From Gerris lacustris (taxonomy: Eukaryota; Arthropoda; Insecta; Hemiptera; Gerridae), in contig OX578279.1 in NCBI GenBank assembly GCA_951217055.1, positions 74,814,131-74,878,130 on the forward strand: a stretch of DNA of 64,000 bases, given 5' to 3'. The position numbers and the translations under genes are program-made. Below are positions 20,839 to 32,136 of the stretch, piece after piece (position 1 is the first letter of the stretch; each line of letters opens with the position of its first letter). The notes below the pieces were generated by a model, which ran no database searches, was not told the DNA's origin, and saw only the letters and a list, made by a program, of their open reading frames with translations.

Positions 20839-21617
20839 ATACTGAATGTATCAAAATGGAAATTGTAAGTAAATAAGACAATTGGAAATTGGTGGACCAA
20901 ATGGTGCAGATTTACCCATTTATAAACACAATGAACCTCGGTTCACGAACAAAAATCGTAATGAAAAAATGCTTCAGTCGGGGAAAAAAAATTACGGGAA
21001 TACGAACAGGATTTTCAGCAAGAACTAAAAAAATGAAGAAAAAGCCTTTTAAAAAATAAATATTAAAAAGCCTTTTACATTGGAGACTTTTGATTAATTA
21101 ATAGTATTAATTATTAATACTAATTAATTAATTAATATAATTATTAATTATTATTAGATACTATAATAATTAATAGTAAATATAATTATTCATTGTTAAT
21201 AGATACTATTAATAATTAATAGTAAATATAATTAGTTTTACATTAGATTAGATCTAATTTGCTTTTCACTTTGATTCGTTTACTTTGTCACATTATTAGT
21301 CCATATACAGAAAGTATAGGTACTAAGCACACAAATTTTTATGGATTTACAGGTTTCAATGTCCCTTAAGTTAGAAAAGTTATTTTTAAATAATGTCTGT
21401 CTGTTGTCTTTAATCTACGAAGACGCATAGAGCCTGAGCCTAAAATACATAGGCCCATACACGATCAAAAAGTTTGCGTACACATGATATCGGGCTAATT
21501 TAGGCCATACACATCAAACATCATGTTTGCGCAAATATCAAACAGCCACGGTTAAATGATGTTTGCACAAAAATTTTGACCATGTTTGGGGGCCTTATGG
21601 GCTGAGTTCGATGATAT
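20839..21617. other. AT-rich sequence with a GTTTGCGCAAA-type fragment
   Basis: ATTAATTA stutters at 21090-21240. At 21460-21610 short inverted pieces (CATGTTTGCGCAAAT, GATGTTTGCACAAA) suggest a worn MITE, with no clear ends. Confidence 0.4.
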
Positions 21618-21715
21618 TTGACATACATCTTTAGAAAGACCCCGAGGCGAAATCGCGAAAAGGATTTTAACTCTATCTTGGAAGGCGCTGCTTCAAAAAA
21701 CTCAGAAACAAAATT
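21618..21715 (-). repeat. GACA-3 fragment
   Basis: GACATACATCTTTAGAAAGA followed by CCCCGAGGCGAAATCG matches the block CATACATG...CCCCGAGGCGAAATCGAG of the copies at 62850-63345. Both termini missing. Confidence 0.5.
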
Positions 21716-21854
21716 GATTGCTCAAAAAACAGTAAAGACTATTGGATAATAAAAACATACTTTGTATTCCATTTAAATACGAATTTAAGTCGTTATCACG
21801 GAAAAAATCTAGTTTCAGATATATGCTGATGAATATGAATCACCTGTTAAACAC

Positions 21855-22842
21855 TTTTTAATAAATATAATTGTTATTAATTAATTAATTTAGACATTAT
21901 AAGGTATGAATTCATTATAACTAGGAGGTATATGAGACAAGTTTTGTTCCATTTTTTCTATTTTATTTTTTGTATTACTATAATTGTTTATATTGTTTTA
22001 AATAAAGGATAATTTCAAGATAAAAAGAACTTTTTATATACTACGTTTTTAATTTTTCTGTTGAATCGTATGTAATGTTGATAATTGATAATATAATTGT
22101 TATTGTTATATAATATATAATGTTAGTGAAAAAAAAAATTCCGAATTTATTTACTTCACATAAATGAAAACTATCTAGAGAGCTGATCTTAAACCTATAA
22201 AAGGACAAATCTTTGTACAACAGATCTCCCCAACACCAAATCTAAAGCGTGCCAATATATTTGAATCAAGCCAAATCTAAAGCGTGAGATATATTTGAAA
22301 TAATATAAATAATATAATCGATAAATAATATAATCGATATTTCCTGTTTTGCTGTCATTCAATGTTTATCTATCACAAATTCGAGACCCGTCAAAATGAA
22401 GATTGCGTAAATATTGGACATGGCAAAACAAATAAAATAACTTGCGGATTTTTCCCGAACTAATTTTACGTACAGCAAAATTTGCTGAAAACTAATTAAA
22501 TTCTGCTGAAAGATGGCTAAAAGTATTAAAATAATGCATTGTCATCGTGTTCTGAGCTATGCTAAAAGTTTAAAATGTCTAGCTATTCGGGAAGTTAGTT
22601 AGAAATCGATTGCCAGATTTGTACCGGACAAACAAACAAACAAACAAGAATGCAAGCTAATAAAAACGTAGTAATAATTATTTATTATGTAAATATTATT
22701 ATTAAATAATTAATTTAGACATTATAAGGTTTGAATTCTAACTAGGAGCTATATGAAACAAGTTTTGTTTTATTTTTTCTGTTTTATTTTATTTTTTTTG
22801 TTGTATTTTATTTTTTTGTTGTATTACTATATTGTTTTAAAT
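21855..22842. repeat. Direct repeats of about 155 bp flanking an S element
   Basis: 21855-22011 and 22684-22842 share TTAGACATTATAAGGTATGA, AACTAGGAGGTATATGA and the following T-rich block. The S element at 22012-22677 fills the gap exactly. Either the S insertion accompanied a local duplication, or the whole unit is a larger composite element. Confidence 0.6.
22012..22677 (+). mobile_element. S-family element, copy 1
   Basis: Starts CAAGATAAAAAGAACTTTTT and ends AAGCAAGCTAATAAAAACGTAGTA-like sequence. CTACGTTTTT near the 5' end is inverted as AAAAACGTAG at the 3' end. A (CAAA)4 tract precedes the 3' end. No coding. Non-autonomous DNA element of about 640 bp; three more copies in the window. 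Confidence 0.7.
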
Positions 22843-24038
22843 ACAGAAAAAAGGGATTAAATCTCTAAATAATAATGCTTAAATTAAACAAAAAAAAATA
22901 TTTAAAAAAAAAAAAAAAAACTACACAAAAAGTATAAACTTTATCCTTAACGTACTTAATTGAAGTAAATACCTTGTAGCGCGTTTATTTAATTTTCCAG
23001 ATTATTTTTTATTTTTATTTTTGTAAAACAAAATTCAAGAGAAAATGGGTTGTATTATCGATACAAGGTAGGTAATAAGGGCTAAACAAAGTATTCAAGC
23101 CCTTAAAGAACCTTCTTAACTCAACCAATCCTTACCTTAAACAAAGCAGTGAACAATATCCCTTCGAAAAAGCTATATTAATAAAACAAAATTTTATAGG
23201 ATTACAAACCATCTTATAAATTATAAAACAACGCTTAAATCTGGAAAATATTTAATTGTACTTTCTCATACTTATTATATACAAGGATTAAGTGTATTGA
23301 TGGAGCCAAAATTCTATATTATAATTTATTTCAATTTATAATTCAAATTTGGAAGTTTTTTTTTTTTTGAAAAGTATAAAAAGAAATCAGTGTTTAAATA
23401 TTAAAGATTGAATTTCAAAAAACTAATCCAACCTTAGACGCGTAAAACTGTTATTTTTCATTTTTTTTTTTTTTTTTATATATACAAAACTTTCCTCCAA
23501 GTTTAAACACACGAAAATTGTAGTTAAATCAAGTTTTATAAAACTTTTTCTTTTTTTTTTATAATGGATAAAAAAAATATAGAAGGAACGATGTTTGTAA
23601 AACTCTCTAGTTTTATTTCATTTAAGGTAGATCAAACAATTTTTGTTGGAAGAAGATTTTTAAAACTACTTTTATAATGTGTATAAGATGTATTAATAAA
23701 TTTATAATAGCGTTTTCTGAATTCCCTGTACAGACCTTACTTCTTTTGTGGTAGATTATCTTGATCAGCCAGGAAACGATATTAGCAGATTGGAACAAAA
23801 AAAATATCACCGGCTAATTTTGAATATGAGCTCAAAATCCGGTATACATACCAGAATATTTTTGCACTTAAATGCTTAATCTGTAAACGTTTGTTTAATA
23901 ATAAATAAATTTTAAGTTTCTGTTTAATAATTGGCTTTATTCACTTTAAAATACTTGATTTTTTAATTATAAATCTGACTATCCGGATATTAAACACCTT
24001 GGTTTTCCGGTGAAATCCGCGTCATGAAGGGGTCATGA
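22843..24038. other. AT-rich sequence with A/T homopolymers
   Basis: Homopolymers at 22903-22920, 23359-23369 and 23461-23478. No supported gene or element. Confidence 0.5.
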
Positions 24039-24224
24039 GGAGGTTGACGTCCGACGTTTCGCTTCCACTACTGGAAATACTTTAAGGGGTGTGGTGAATC
24101 GTGATGTTTACTTGAAGCAACAATAAGACATACCAAACAATTGTTGCTTCAAGTAAACATCACGATGCACTACACCCCTTAAGGTGTTTCCAATAGTGGA
24201 AACGAAACGTCGGACGTCAACCCC
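24039..24224. repeat. Foldback element with GAAACGTCGGACGTC arms
   Basis: Arms 24039-24123 and 24139-24224 are nearly complementary (TTGCTTCAAGTAAACATCAC and its inverse close to the centre). The right arm reads GTTTCCAATAGTGGAAACGAAACGTCGG, a stem-loop directly followed by GAAACGTCGG. ATCCGGATAT lies outside each arm (23985-23995 and 24241-24250), perhaps the outer TIR. Confidence 0.75.
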
Positions 24225-24604
24225 TTCAACCCTCAAGTTATCCGGATATTTTATTCACCAGACCGACATTGATCCAAATTAGTCCGTATCCACTAAAAGA
24301 TTCACTAAAACATTTTTTTTGTACATAAATAATCTATAAAATTTAAATATTCAAAAAACATGGCATGAAATCGGATTTTTTAATTTCTTCAAAAATTTAC
24401 TATGTTCAAAATGTTCAATTTTGAGAAAAGGGCAAACCCAACATAATTATGTTTCTTTTATACCTGGATCATTCCGATTGCTTTTATAGATATTCTGTTA
24501 AACTTATGTTATTTGGTTCCTTATATTTCATCAAGTTTAAAAATTGTTCACTCACATTCTGAGAGTCAAATGCTTTTAAGATATTGGGGGTGCAAGTAGC
24601 TGAC
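24225..24604. other. AT-rich sequence, nothing recognised
   Basis: Contains only the outer ATCCGGATAT motif mentioned for the neighbouring foldback. Confidence 0.4.
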
Positions 24605-25056
24605 GGCACTTCTTTAGACTGTTACTCCCCTTATAAAGAAAACAGAGAGGAGTAAAAATCTAAAGAAGGTGTACGGAATGTTCTTTAGATAGTTACTCAC
24701 CTTACAAAGAAAACAGAGGGGAGTAACAATCTAAAGAAGTTATACGGAATATTCTACTTTAGATTGTTACTCACCTTACAAAGAAAACAGAGGGGAGTAA
24801 CAATCTAAAGAAGTTATACAGAATTTTCTTCTTTAGACTGTTACTCACCTTACAAAGAAAACAGAGGGGAGTAACAATCTAAAGAAGTTATACAAAATGT
24901 TCTTCATTAGAAAGTTACACTCCCCTTATTAAAACAGAAGTGTGATATTCCTTTGTCCCAAAGTACATTGGACATCCTTTTGTCTTAATAGTTATTTAGT
25001 CTAAGTCATATATGCTATGAAAACGTAGGGAGTAACAATCTAAAGAAGTACAGTAG
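24605..25056. mobile_element. T-family MITE with tandem internal palindromes
   Basis: Terminal motif CTTCTTTAGACTGTTACTCC and its inverse GGAGTAACAATCTAAAGAAG recur: four palindromic units of about 60 bp separated by GTTATACGGAATRTTCT lie head to tail at 24612-24895, then a unique segment (TTGTCCCAAAGTACATTGGA) leads to the right terminus. Shorter copies at 36231-36423 and 52357-52986 have one such unit, so the array expanded here. Confidence 0.8.
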
Positions 25057-25180
25057 TGGCAACCATTTGTCTTGGAATATTTCGCTCATTATATTTATCA
25101 CAATGTTTAACGTTGTAAGTTTACTGTTGATTCAAAATTTCAATCATAAACTGTTAATATAATTTCAGATTTAAGGAATT

Positions 25181-25196
25181 TTTATATTATTATTAA

Positions 25197-25283
<87 letters not shown>
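25181..25283. repeat. (ATT)n microsatellite
   Basis: About 100 bp of ATT with one interruption (ACT) near 25250. Confidence 0.9.
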
Positions 25284-25284
<1 letters not shown>

Positions 25285-26445
25285 AACTAAATTGATAATA
25301 ATACATATATAAGATCCCTATTTAAGGGGCCTTTAAATGGTTCACCAGGTTCTAATTTAGAAATTAACAGAAAATTAAAATACTCTCTCTCTGCGGGAAT
25401 ACAAATTTAAATTATTTTTTACTTCTTCTATTTTAATTCTAAAATAAATAGAAGCAAGTAAAAAATAAATTAAATATTGCCTCAAAACCAATCAGAACGT
25501 ATCGTTTAGTAGAAGTATTCAGATTGGACAATATCGACCAATCCCGCTCGTGAATCAAACTCAAACATTTTACCCAATTTATTTTGGAGAATACAATAAA
25601 TAAAACTGCAAAAAAGGAAAAGGGGTTTTTGCAAATGAATTTAATCGACCGGTTTCTGTATAATACCGAATGTAAAAAAAAATATATTTTTTTGTTCGTT
25701 GAATAATTATCAGAGCTGTTGCAATGTAAATAAGTGGTATAATAGAGAAGAAATCGGTTTGTACGGAATTATTTATTTAGAGTTTCCTCACGCCTCCCTC
25801 GTAGGTTTAATTAACTATTGATATCCAGGTTTTTGTTTAATTGATAAAGGTAAAAAAAAGAGGGAGTTAAAGGGAATCCAATTTGGAGCAGAAAGGGTCT
25901 GTATAGATTTCGGCAAGAAGTAAAAGTGAAGTGAACAAGAGAAAAAAAAAAGAGGCAAAAGCCCGGAAAATTGCGCACAAGAAAATAGAAAAGAGAAGTT
26001 ATTTTCGCCTCTTTGTTGTATCGGTGTAGTGAATGGTAGTGAAAAATCTGGCGATGAGCAGAGATGTTTCTAAAACCTCAAGGAGGCAAGTTATCAGGGA
26101 GGAAACAATAAGGCTTTAATCACCTGGTTCCTAGTGTTGGATTCACTACTCAGCTGTAAAGTAGCCCCCTAGGCAAGCAAACACAGCTGATAAATCTTCC
26201 GCTTCTACACAGCCTTTTACTGTCGCCATTTACAATCCTACTTCTAGATTTGGAGACGAAAATGAACCCAAGACAAAACCTTCGTTAGAAAATCAATGAC
26301 GAAATATCCCCGGAAAATAATTAACAGAAAAGAGAACAGAATTTTAAGACATAGAAAGGTAAGGAAAACCAAAAACGCAATAATCTGTCATACAGTTAGT
26401 ACTCGGAAACGTATGAAAGCTTCACAATAAACTGTATCGTCTATG
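25284..26445. other. No recognised feature
   Basis: Slightly less AT-rich at 25990-26290 (GGAGGCAAGTTATCAGGGAG), where I looked for exon-like sequence and found no sustained frame or splice pattern that I could defend. Confidence 0.4.
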
Positions 26446-27215
26446 TCTATATATATAAAGAAGAGTGTCTGTATGATGGTCTTTTATACAAATATACAGT
26501 TTTATTGCGATATCGATGAAAATTTGCACACTTGACCTTCGAAGCAAGGGGAAGGTATCTGGCTACACTTAAAATTGATTACATTATAACATGAATTCTT
26601 GGCACTAACAATCAACGTCTTAACAATAATGCGATAACCTTAGCTATAATGTCTTAACAATAATGTGATAACCTTAGCTATAACGTCTTAACAATAATGT
26701 GATAACCTTAACTATAACGTCTTAACAATAATGTGATAACCTTAGCTATAACGTCTTAACAATAATGTGATAACCTTAGCTATAACGTCTTAACAATAAT
26801 GCGATAACCTTAGCTATAACGTCTTAACAATAATGCGATAACCTTAGCTATAACGTCTTAACAATAATGCGATAACCTTAGCTATAACGTCTTAACAATA
26901 ATGCGATAACCTTAGCTATAACGTCTTAACAATAATGCGATAACCTTAGCTATATCGTCTTAACGCTAAAACTTCAAAAATAAAATCAATTAAAACATTA
27001 ACATCAACAATTGTTAACCATTGCATTTGTTTCAATTTTTTTTAAAAAAAATATAACAAATCAGACGCGGAGACGTATCTGAACTTTTTAGCACAAAGTA
27101 GCGGCAGATATTAAATTGAAATTTTGGAGGTTTAACTTATCTTTAGAATAATTGGTGTTTTAGCTCAATTGGTAAAATAGTTCTGAAATTATCAGTTTAC
27201 GTTTCAAAAAGTTGT
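26446..27215 (+). mobile_element. Possible Helitron-like element
   Basis: TCTATATATATAAAGAAGAG followed by TGTCTGT at 26446 resembles the 5' terminus of many animal Helitrons, and such elements often carry internal minisatellites like the one at 26616. The preceding base is G, not the expected A, and I could not find a convincing hairpin-CTRR 3' end, so the right boundary is a guess. Confidence 0.4.
26616..26964. repeat. 34-bp minisatellite, ten units
   Basis: Unit CGTCTTAACAATAATGCGAT + AACCTTAGCTATAA, ten copies in register from 26616 to 26955 plus a partial. Units 2-5 carry GTGATAA and the rest GCGATAA, so variants are grouped, as expected from local unit duplication. Confidence 0.95.
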
Positions 27216-27345
27216 TTTATTCAAAAAGGCAGTAGATATCAAAACTAAATTCAGATGAAATGTTTTTTATAAAGAGGTATAATTGGTGCAAAGTTCGGGT
27301 CAATAGGCAATTTTTTTTTTAATTTTAAAGAATTTTTAAGCATTT

Positions 27346-27781
27346 TACCGTACTTTATCTACGATTGTTGGATTGTATTAATAAATACAGAAAAATAATT
27401 AATATTCTTTCTGTATGTAAGTTCGTATTTCTCTTTTAATAAAGATGACATTAATTCATTAGTTGTATTTTGTACCGAATTAATTATTTCGGGAAGCGTA
27501 TTATTCTTCGCATTTTCGTCATAATCACTTAAATCACTCATTGTTTTTCATTACAAACTCGATATAAAAAGTTACTTTAATTAAATAAATAGCAAATTAG
27601 TTTTGTTAAATGTAAACAAACTCGCTAATCGTGCGTTAAAGTGAAGAATTCTTTTTTTTTACCTCACTAGGGCGGGAAAAAGAGGAATTATAAAACACGC
27701 ATGCGCAATGAATACAAGTGTACGTAAAGAATCACTTTCTACGCATCTAAACAGAGATACAATGTTTATATTTCGTATCTT
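27346..27781 (-). mobile_element. Foldback element with conserved ORF fragment, copy 2 (truncated)
   Basis: Matches 16399-17170 from its right-hand terminus (CCGTACTTTATCTACGATTG here) through the coding fragment, the GTAAACAAACTCGCTAATCG arm and GCGCATGCGC, and stops abruptly in the palindrome centre at ATTTCGTATC. Only one arm is present, so it cannot fold back. Confidence 0.8.
27359..27541 (-). CDS. 60-residue ORF, possible tyrosine-recombinase N-terminal fragment
   Basis: Starts MSDLSDYDENAKNNTLPEII and includes TTNELMSSLLKEKYELTYRK before running into the element terminus. It keeps a true ATG, which copy 1 has lost. Differences from copy 1 include both silent and replacement changes, and no stop interrupts the shared part. 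The acidic start followed by a KYELTYR segment recalls the N-terminus of Crypton-like integrases; no catalytic part is present. Possibly a first exon caught in a non-autonomous element. Confidence 0.45.
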   Translation of the reverse strand: MSDLSDYDENAKNNTLPEIINSVQNTTNELMSSLLKEKYELTYRKNINYFSVFINTIQQS

Positions 27782-28038
27782 TGACGAAATCGGTATCGAC
27801 AGAAAATATTTGACAACCCTGTCAGAGTCGATTATTTTAGACTCACTGAGAATTATTAACTACCATATCTACTAAACATATTACTTACTTTAATTTTATC
27901 CTATATTACTTTAAATCGATTTGTTTTGACAGTGTGACCCTTTCTTTGTTTAATGGCAACTTAATTGCTAATATATTATAATTGTAAATTAAATTATAAT
28001 TATTATTAACTACGGGAAACAGACAGTGAAAAATACAC

Positions 28039-28110
28039 TCCAGCGCCGGGATTTGAACCACGGGCCTCTATATTTCCAGTATAGCGCTCTTCCATCTAAG
28101 CTACGCAGGA
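28039..28110 (-). tRNA. tRNA-like sequence, anticodon GGA, left arm of foldback 2
   Basis: Same cloverleaf as 695-766; the D-arm reads GCTTAGATGGAAGAGC. B box GGTTCAAATCC intact. Same T-stem mismatches, so these are inherited family features. Confidence 0.5.
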
Positions 28111-28191
28111 GAATGATTTTTCTAAATGTTTATGAATATTGAAAGCTTGGATTCGGGACTAGTTATCGATTACGGTAGTGAAAAATCATTC

Positions 28192-28263
28192 TCCTGCGTA
28201 GCTTAGATGGAAGAGCGCTATACTGGAAATATAGAGGCCCGTGGTTTAAATCCCGGCGCTGGA
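28192..28263 (+). tRNA. tRNA-like sequence, anticodon GGA, right arm of foldback 2
   Basis: As the left arm, but the B box has changed to GGTTTAAATCC. T5 run at about 28270-28274. Confidence 0.45.
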
Positions 28264-28375
28264 GTGTATTTTTCACTGTCTGCTTCCCGTAGTTAATAAT
28301 AATTATAATTTGATTTAAATTAAAATTTAACTTTCCGTAGTATGAAAACTACCAAAAACTTAAAAATTGTATTAT

Positions 28376-29310
28376 AATTGTTTGTCTCACGATAGATCAG
28401 TACGCTGTGTGTTTAGCAACCCATTCTATTTGGGCAGCATCACTGTTATTTTTGTAAATAAAGTGTTTCTCTTAGTCGTAGATAAAAGTCATTCTTTGCT
28501 TTGTTTTAAAAAAGTATTGCTCTACTAGTGTATTATTTGAGCTTTAAGTCAGTTAGATTTTAATTTTTGGAGTTCTAAACTGTAAAGTAACTTTTATTTT
28601 TTAGTAACTATATACGCTGTCTTCCATTAATAAAATGGCATGACTCAAAGCAATTTAAAAAAACTTTGAAATATTATACACTCAAAAGGTAATAACCTCA
28701 AAACTGAGACCTATTGTCAAAAAGAAAATCGGGGATCTAAAGCTTCAATAAATAATTCGCATGTTTTCCCTAGAGTTCTAGTGGTTTAAGTTTTTTGGGA
28801 AGTATAATTTGCCTTAAAGGTCTTATTAAGAGAGCTTATTCTGCCATAGGAGAATGATGGGAAGGATTGCTATCGATTTTCCCTAAATCCGTTCCATGTT
28901 TGTTGATAATTAGGATGAATGTGTCAGATGTAGGCCAACATGATCCTCAATAAACCCCTTTTTAACTTCTCGTAAATCAAAAAAACTTTTTCTCTTGCAT
29001 TTATCCCATTTATACAATCAATGCTGATAGGGAACCTAAATACAGATAAATACAAGCTTCACATGACTCCATGTCGTTTAGGTTTTTTTTTGTAATTACA
29101 ATCAATATCTACCTGTCATGACAATTAATTACAATGTAGGGAATGATGATATTAATGAGTGTTAATATATCATCAAACACAATGTCACTAATGACAGGTT
29201 TACTGTATCAGAAAGAATTCACCTGATGCTTCAACGAAATCATAACTCATATTTTATAACCATATTGGGATGTATACGTTAACAATTCTATATCATTAGC
29301 TTTATATATA
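28376..29310. other. No recognised feature
   Basis: AT-rich, with no sustained reading frame or repeat boundary that I could identify. Confidence 0.4.
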
Positions 29311-30350
29311 CAGGGTGGTCCAAAAGCCCCCCCCCCCTCTTAACTTTTGAACGGTTTGAGATAAATTAATGAAACTTGGGGGATCTCTACCATGCAAAGG
29401 GAAGTTTGTTTTCATGCAATCACCCACTAGGGGCAACCACCCACTTTGCCCCCAGGCCACCCAACTTCAAAATTTAAAATTGGAGTGTATATTTTTGATA
29501 GCATATTTGGATTCTACAGTGAAAAATAATCAACTTTTACTTGAAACTTTTTTTTCTATTCCCAATATTTTGCCCCCTATAGGTGGGCAAAGATAGCAAA
29601 ATTACCCTACGATAATACGTTGTAAAATCTAAACGGTTAGAGATAAATTAATGAAACTTAGGGGATCTGTACCATGTAAAGGGAAGTTTGTTTTCATGCA
29701 ACCGCGCTGTAGGGGCAACCTCCCATTTTGCCCCCAGACTACCTAACTTTAAAAATTTGTCCTAGAATGTATATTTTTGATAGCAGATTTAGATTCTACG
29801 GCAAAAAATAAAAATATTTTAGTTCAAACTTTTTTTTCTACCTCTAATATTTTGCCCCCCATAGGGAGGCAAAGGTATAAAAATCGTAAATTTCAGCGCC
29901 TGGGGGCAAAATGGAGGTTGCCCCTAGTACGCGAGTGGATGATTAAACACTTCCCCCTTTACATGGTACAGATCCCCCAAGTTCCATGACTTTATTTCAA
30001 ACCGTTTAGATTTTATAACGATCTAAGTGTTATTTGTTTACTATTTTGGAAGGGTTATTCTGCTATCTTTGCCCACCTGTAGGGGGCAAAATATTGGAGA
30101 TAGAAAAAATAGTTTAAAGTAAAAGTTTATTATTTTTCATCGTAGAATCCGAATATGCTATCAAAAATATACGCTCCAATCTGAAATTTTGAAGTTGGGT
30201 GGCCTGGGGGCAAAGTGGGTGGTTGCCCCTAGTGGGTGATTGCATGAAAACAAACTTCCCTTTGCATGGTAGAGATCCCCCGAGTTTCATTAATTTATCT
30301 CAAACCGTTCAAAAGTTAAGAGGGGGGGGGGAGACTTTTGGACCACCCTG
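29311..30350. mobile_element. Four-module palindromic DNA transposon (TA target)
   Basis: Terminal inverted repeats start CAGGGTGGTCCAAAAG at 29311 and end with the complement at 30350, flanked by TA on both sides, as for Tc1/mariner-type MITEs. Inside are four related modules: two direct (from 29345 and 29627) and two inverted (a partial one ending near 30010 and a full one 30040-30315). Each includes GGGGCAA and TTTTGCCCCC motifs and ATATTTTTGATAGCA. Short open frames within are by-products of the repeats. Confidence 0.85.
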
Positions 30351-30454
30351 TATAATATACTAAATAAATATACTAAATAATATTATACTAAATAATTTAA
30401 ATGTTAAATTCTTATCTTATTAAATTGTTTTATTAATTAATAGTTTACACTTTA

Positions 30455-30997
30455 AAAATAGACTGCCAATTGGTGTGGCACATAGCTTCCTCGTATTCTA
30501 TCACGTACTTTAAGGATATTATCCTTTTACAAGCCATTATTGTCTAATTTCAAAGAGCTATCCAAGACACAAATGTAGCATGTTTTAATGAAATTTGTAT
30601 GGCAGGTCATAAGTAGCCCGTTGTAGGTCCCAAATAAGTTGCATCCTTCTGCGATCATTAGTTTCTCTTCCACATGCGCACAAACATACATTTATTTACA
30701 CCTATAGCTTCAAAGGTTCTTATCTGATTTGTATGAAACTTTTATAGTTTATTGAAAGTACCGCGCAGATAGCCCCCAGATTATTTTGAACCGCCTGCGC
30801 TCTTTAACTTTTGCTTAATTGATACTTTAATACAAGTAAAAAAATCAAAACAATTTTGACAGATTAAAAAACGGGGAAACTATTAAACAAATTAGACAAT
30901 AATGGCTTGTAAAAGCATAAAATCTATAAAGTACGTGATAGGATGCGAGGAAGCTATGTGCCACATCAATTGACAGTCTATTTTAAAATAATGGTAG
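30455..30997. mobile_element. GACA-1 derivative with 5' termini at both ends
   Basis: Left end is a forward 5' terminus (AATAGACTGCCAATTGGTG), followed at about 30546 by a reverse-oriented body that ends in a second, inverted 5' terminus (CCACATCAATTGACAGTCTA). The GACA tract and 3' hairpin are absent. Compare 56626-57373. Confidence 0.75.
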
Positions 30998-31350
30998 TTG
31001 TAAGGTATTTTAGTTGTAGTAATATAAGGAATTATTGTTTAGGTAAAAGTAGTTGATAAAGACTGGGTTCCGCCTTAGATCTCAACTCCATATCCCCTTC
31101 CTTGTTCCTTCCGTGATCCTTCTACCCACACGGCCCTAGTCTACCCCCACCTTGTACTGTTAGTTTGACATGAAGATTTGTAAAATAGTTAGCTTAGAAC
31201 AGCATTCACTCTTACTAAGATAACTCGCACACTGAAGATGAGATAATACATTGAAACGCGTTTGTGAGTTTTAATAAAAAAAATTGTGGTGACAATATTG
31301 TTGTGTTACTCTCTATCAACCTCTCTAGTCATAATTACATTTCTTTATAC
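30998..31350 (+). other. Unclassified repeat with stem flanking CTGAAGATGAG...GAAACGCG
   Basis: AACTCGCACA at 31221 pairs with TTTGTGAGTT at 31260, enclosing CTGAAGATGAG and GAAACGCG, followed by AATAAA. Such arrangements occur in 3' ends of some retroelements. Nothing else allows a family call. Confidence 0.35.
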
Positions 31351-31912
31351 TCATAATATTGCGCTAAAACAAATCTCATGAACAAAAATAATTATAATAT
31401 ATTTTAATTAATTATTTAATATACGACCTGTAATAAAAGAAAACTCATTTATACAGTCCACAAAAATGCTAACAAGTTCTTTTATAATGATACCTCTACT
31501 TCAAATTATAATGAATACATCTAGGACCTATAATAAGATAAAAAAAATATATATTTCAAAAACACGAATTGGAACAAGTAATTAAAAGGAATTTATTAAT
31601 AATATTTTGCAATACGTGCCATTAAAAGGGAGTTTTTCATAAGTTTTAATTTAATTCTCGGAGGCATATGAACGTTAAGGAGCGTATAGAATGAAGTGGA
31701 AAGACGAAGCCGAACCGTACTCGAGACTGTATAATGAGGTGTATAAGAGATGTGAGGTACTTGGCAATGCACATTGCATTCACCTTTAACACAAAAACCT
31801 TGATAAATTATAATGAGATCTTACCCTTAACATATGTCTTAGCATAGAATCTTGTTCTAAAAACAAAATTCAATAAACAAGGGTCATGGTCAAAGATAAA
31901 GAAAACGAAGTT
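31351..31912. other. AT-rich sequence, nothing recognised
   Basis: No supported feature. Confidence 0.4.
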
Positions 31913-32115
31913 TTTTAAAATAGACTGCCAATTGGTGTGGCACATAGCTTCCTCGCATCTTATACACGTACTTAACTGATTTTATGCTTTTACAAGCCAT
32001 TATAATTTAATTGGTTTAATTGCTTCCCCCGTTTTCTTTTTAATCTGTCAAAATTGTTTTAATTTATTACACGAATTTAAAGCAAAAATTTAATTTTTTT
32101 TTAAAGTCAAAAACA
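31913..32115 (+). repeat. GACA-1 5' fragment
   Basis: AAAATAGACTGCCAATTGGT followed by the body to about 32090 (AATCTGTCAAAATTGTTTTA), then it breaks off 45 bp before the next copy begins. Confidence 0.7.
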
Positions 32116-32136
32116 ATCACATTTGTTGTCGGACCC

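Larger units (their letters stand above)
27985..28375. mobile_element. tRNA-derived foldback element, copy 2
   Basis: Arms 28005-28125 and 28178-28300 with a spacer of about 55 bp; each arm has a 72-nt tRNA-like sequence. The arms begin TTAATAATAATTATAATTTG on the right and the tail ACTACCAAAAACTTAAAAAT follows at 28348-28367, as in copy 1. Confidence 0.8.

Noticed and set aside
26616..26964. Regular direct repeats as a CRISPR array
   Set aside because: Units are contiguous with no unique spacers, and the genome is animal; it is a minisatellite.
27155..27215. tRNA gene (TAGCTCAATTGGTAAAAT)
   Set aside because: Good A-box look, but the acceptor ends do not pair and the B box is poor.
29369..29989. 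Two related 70-75-codon frames that looked like a conserved small protein
   Set aside because: They are the same module of a palindromic transposon read twice; similarity comes from DNA duplication.
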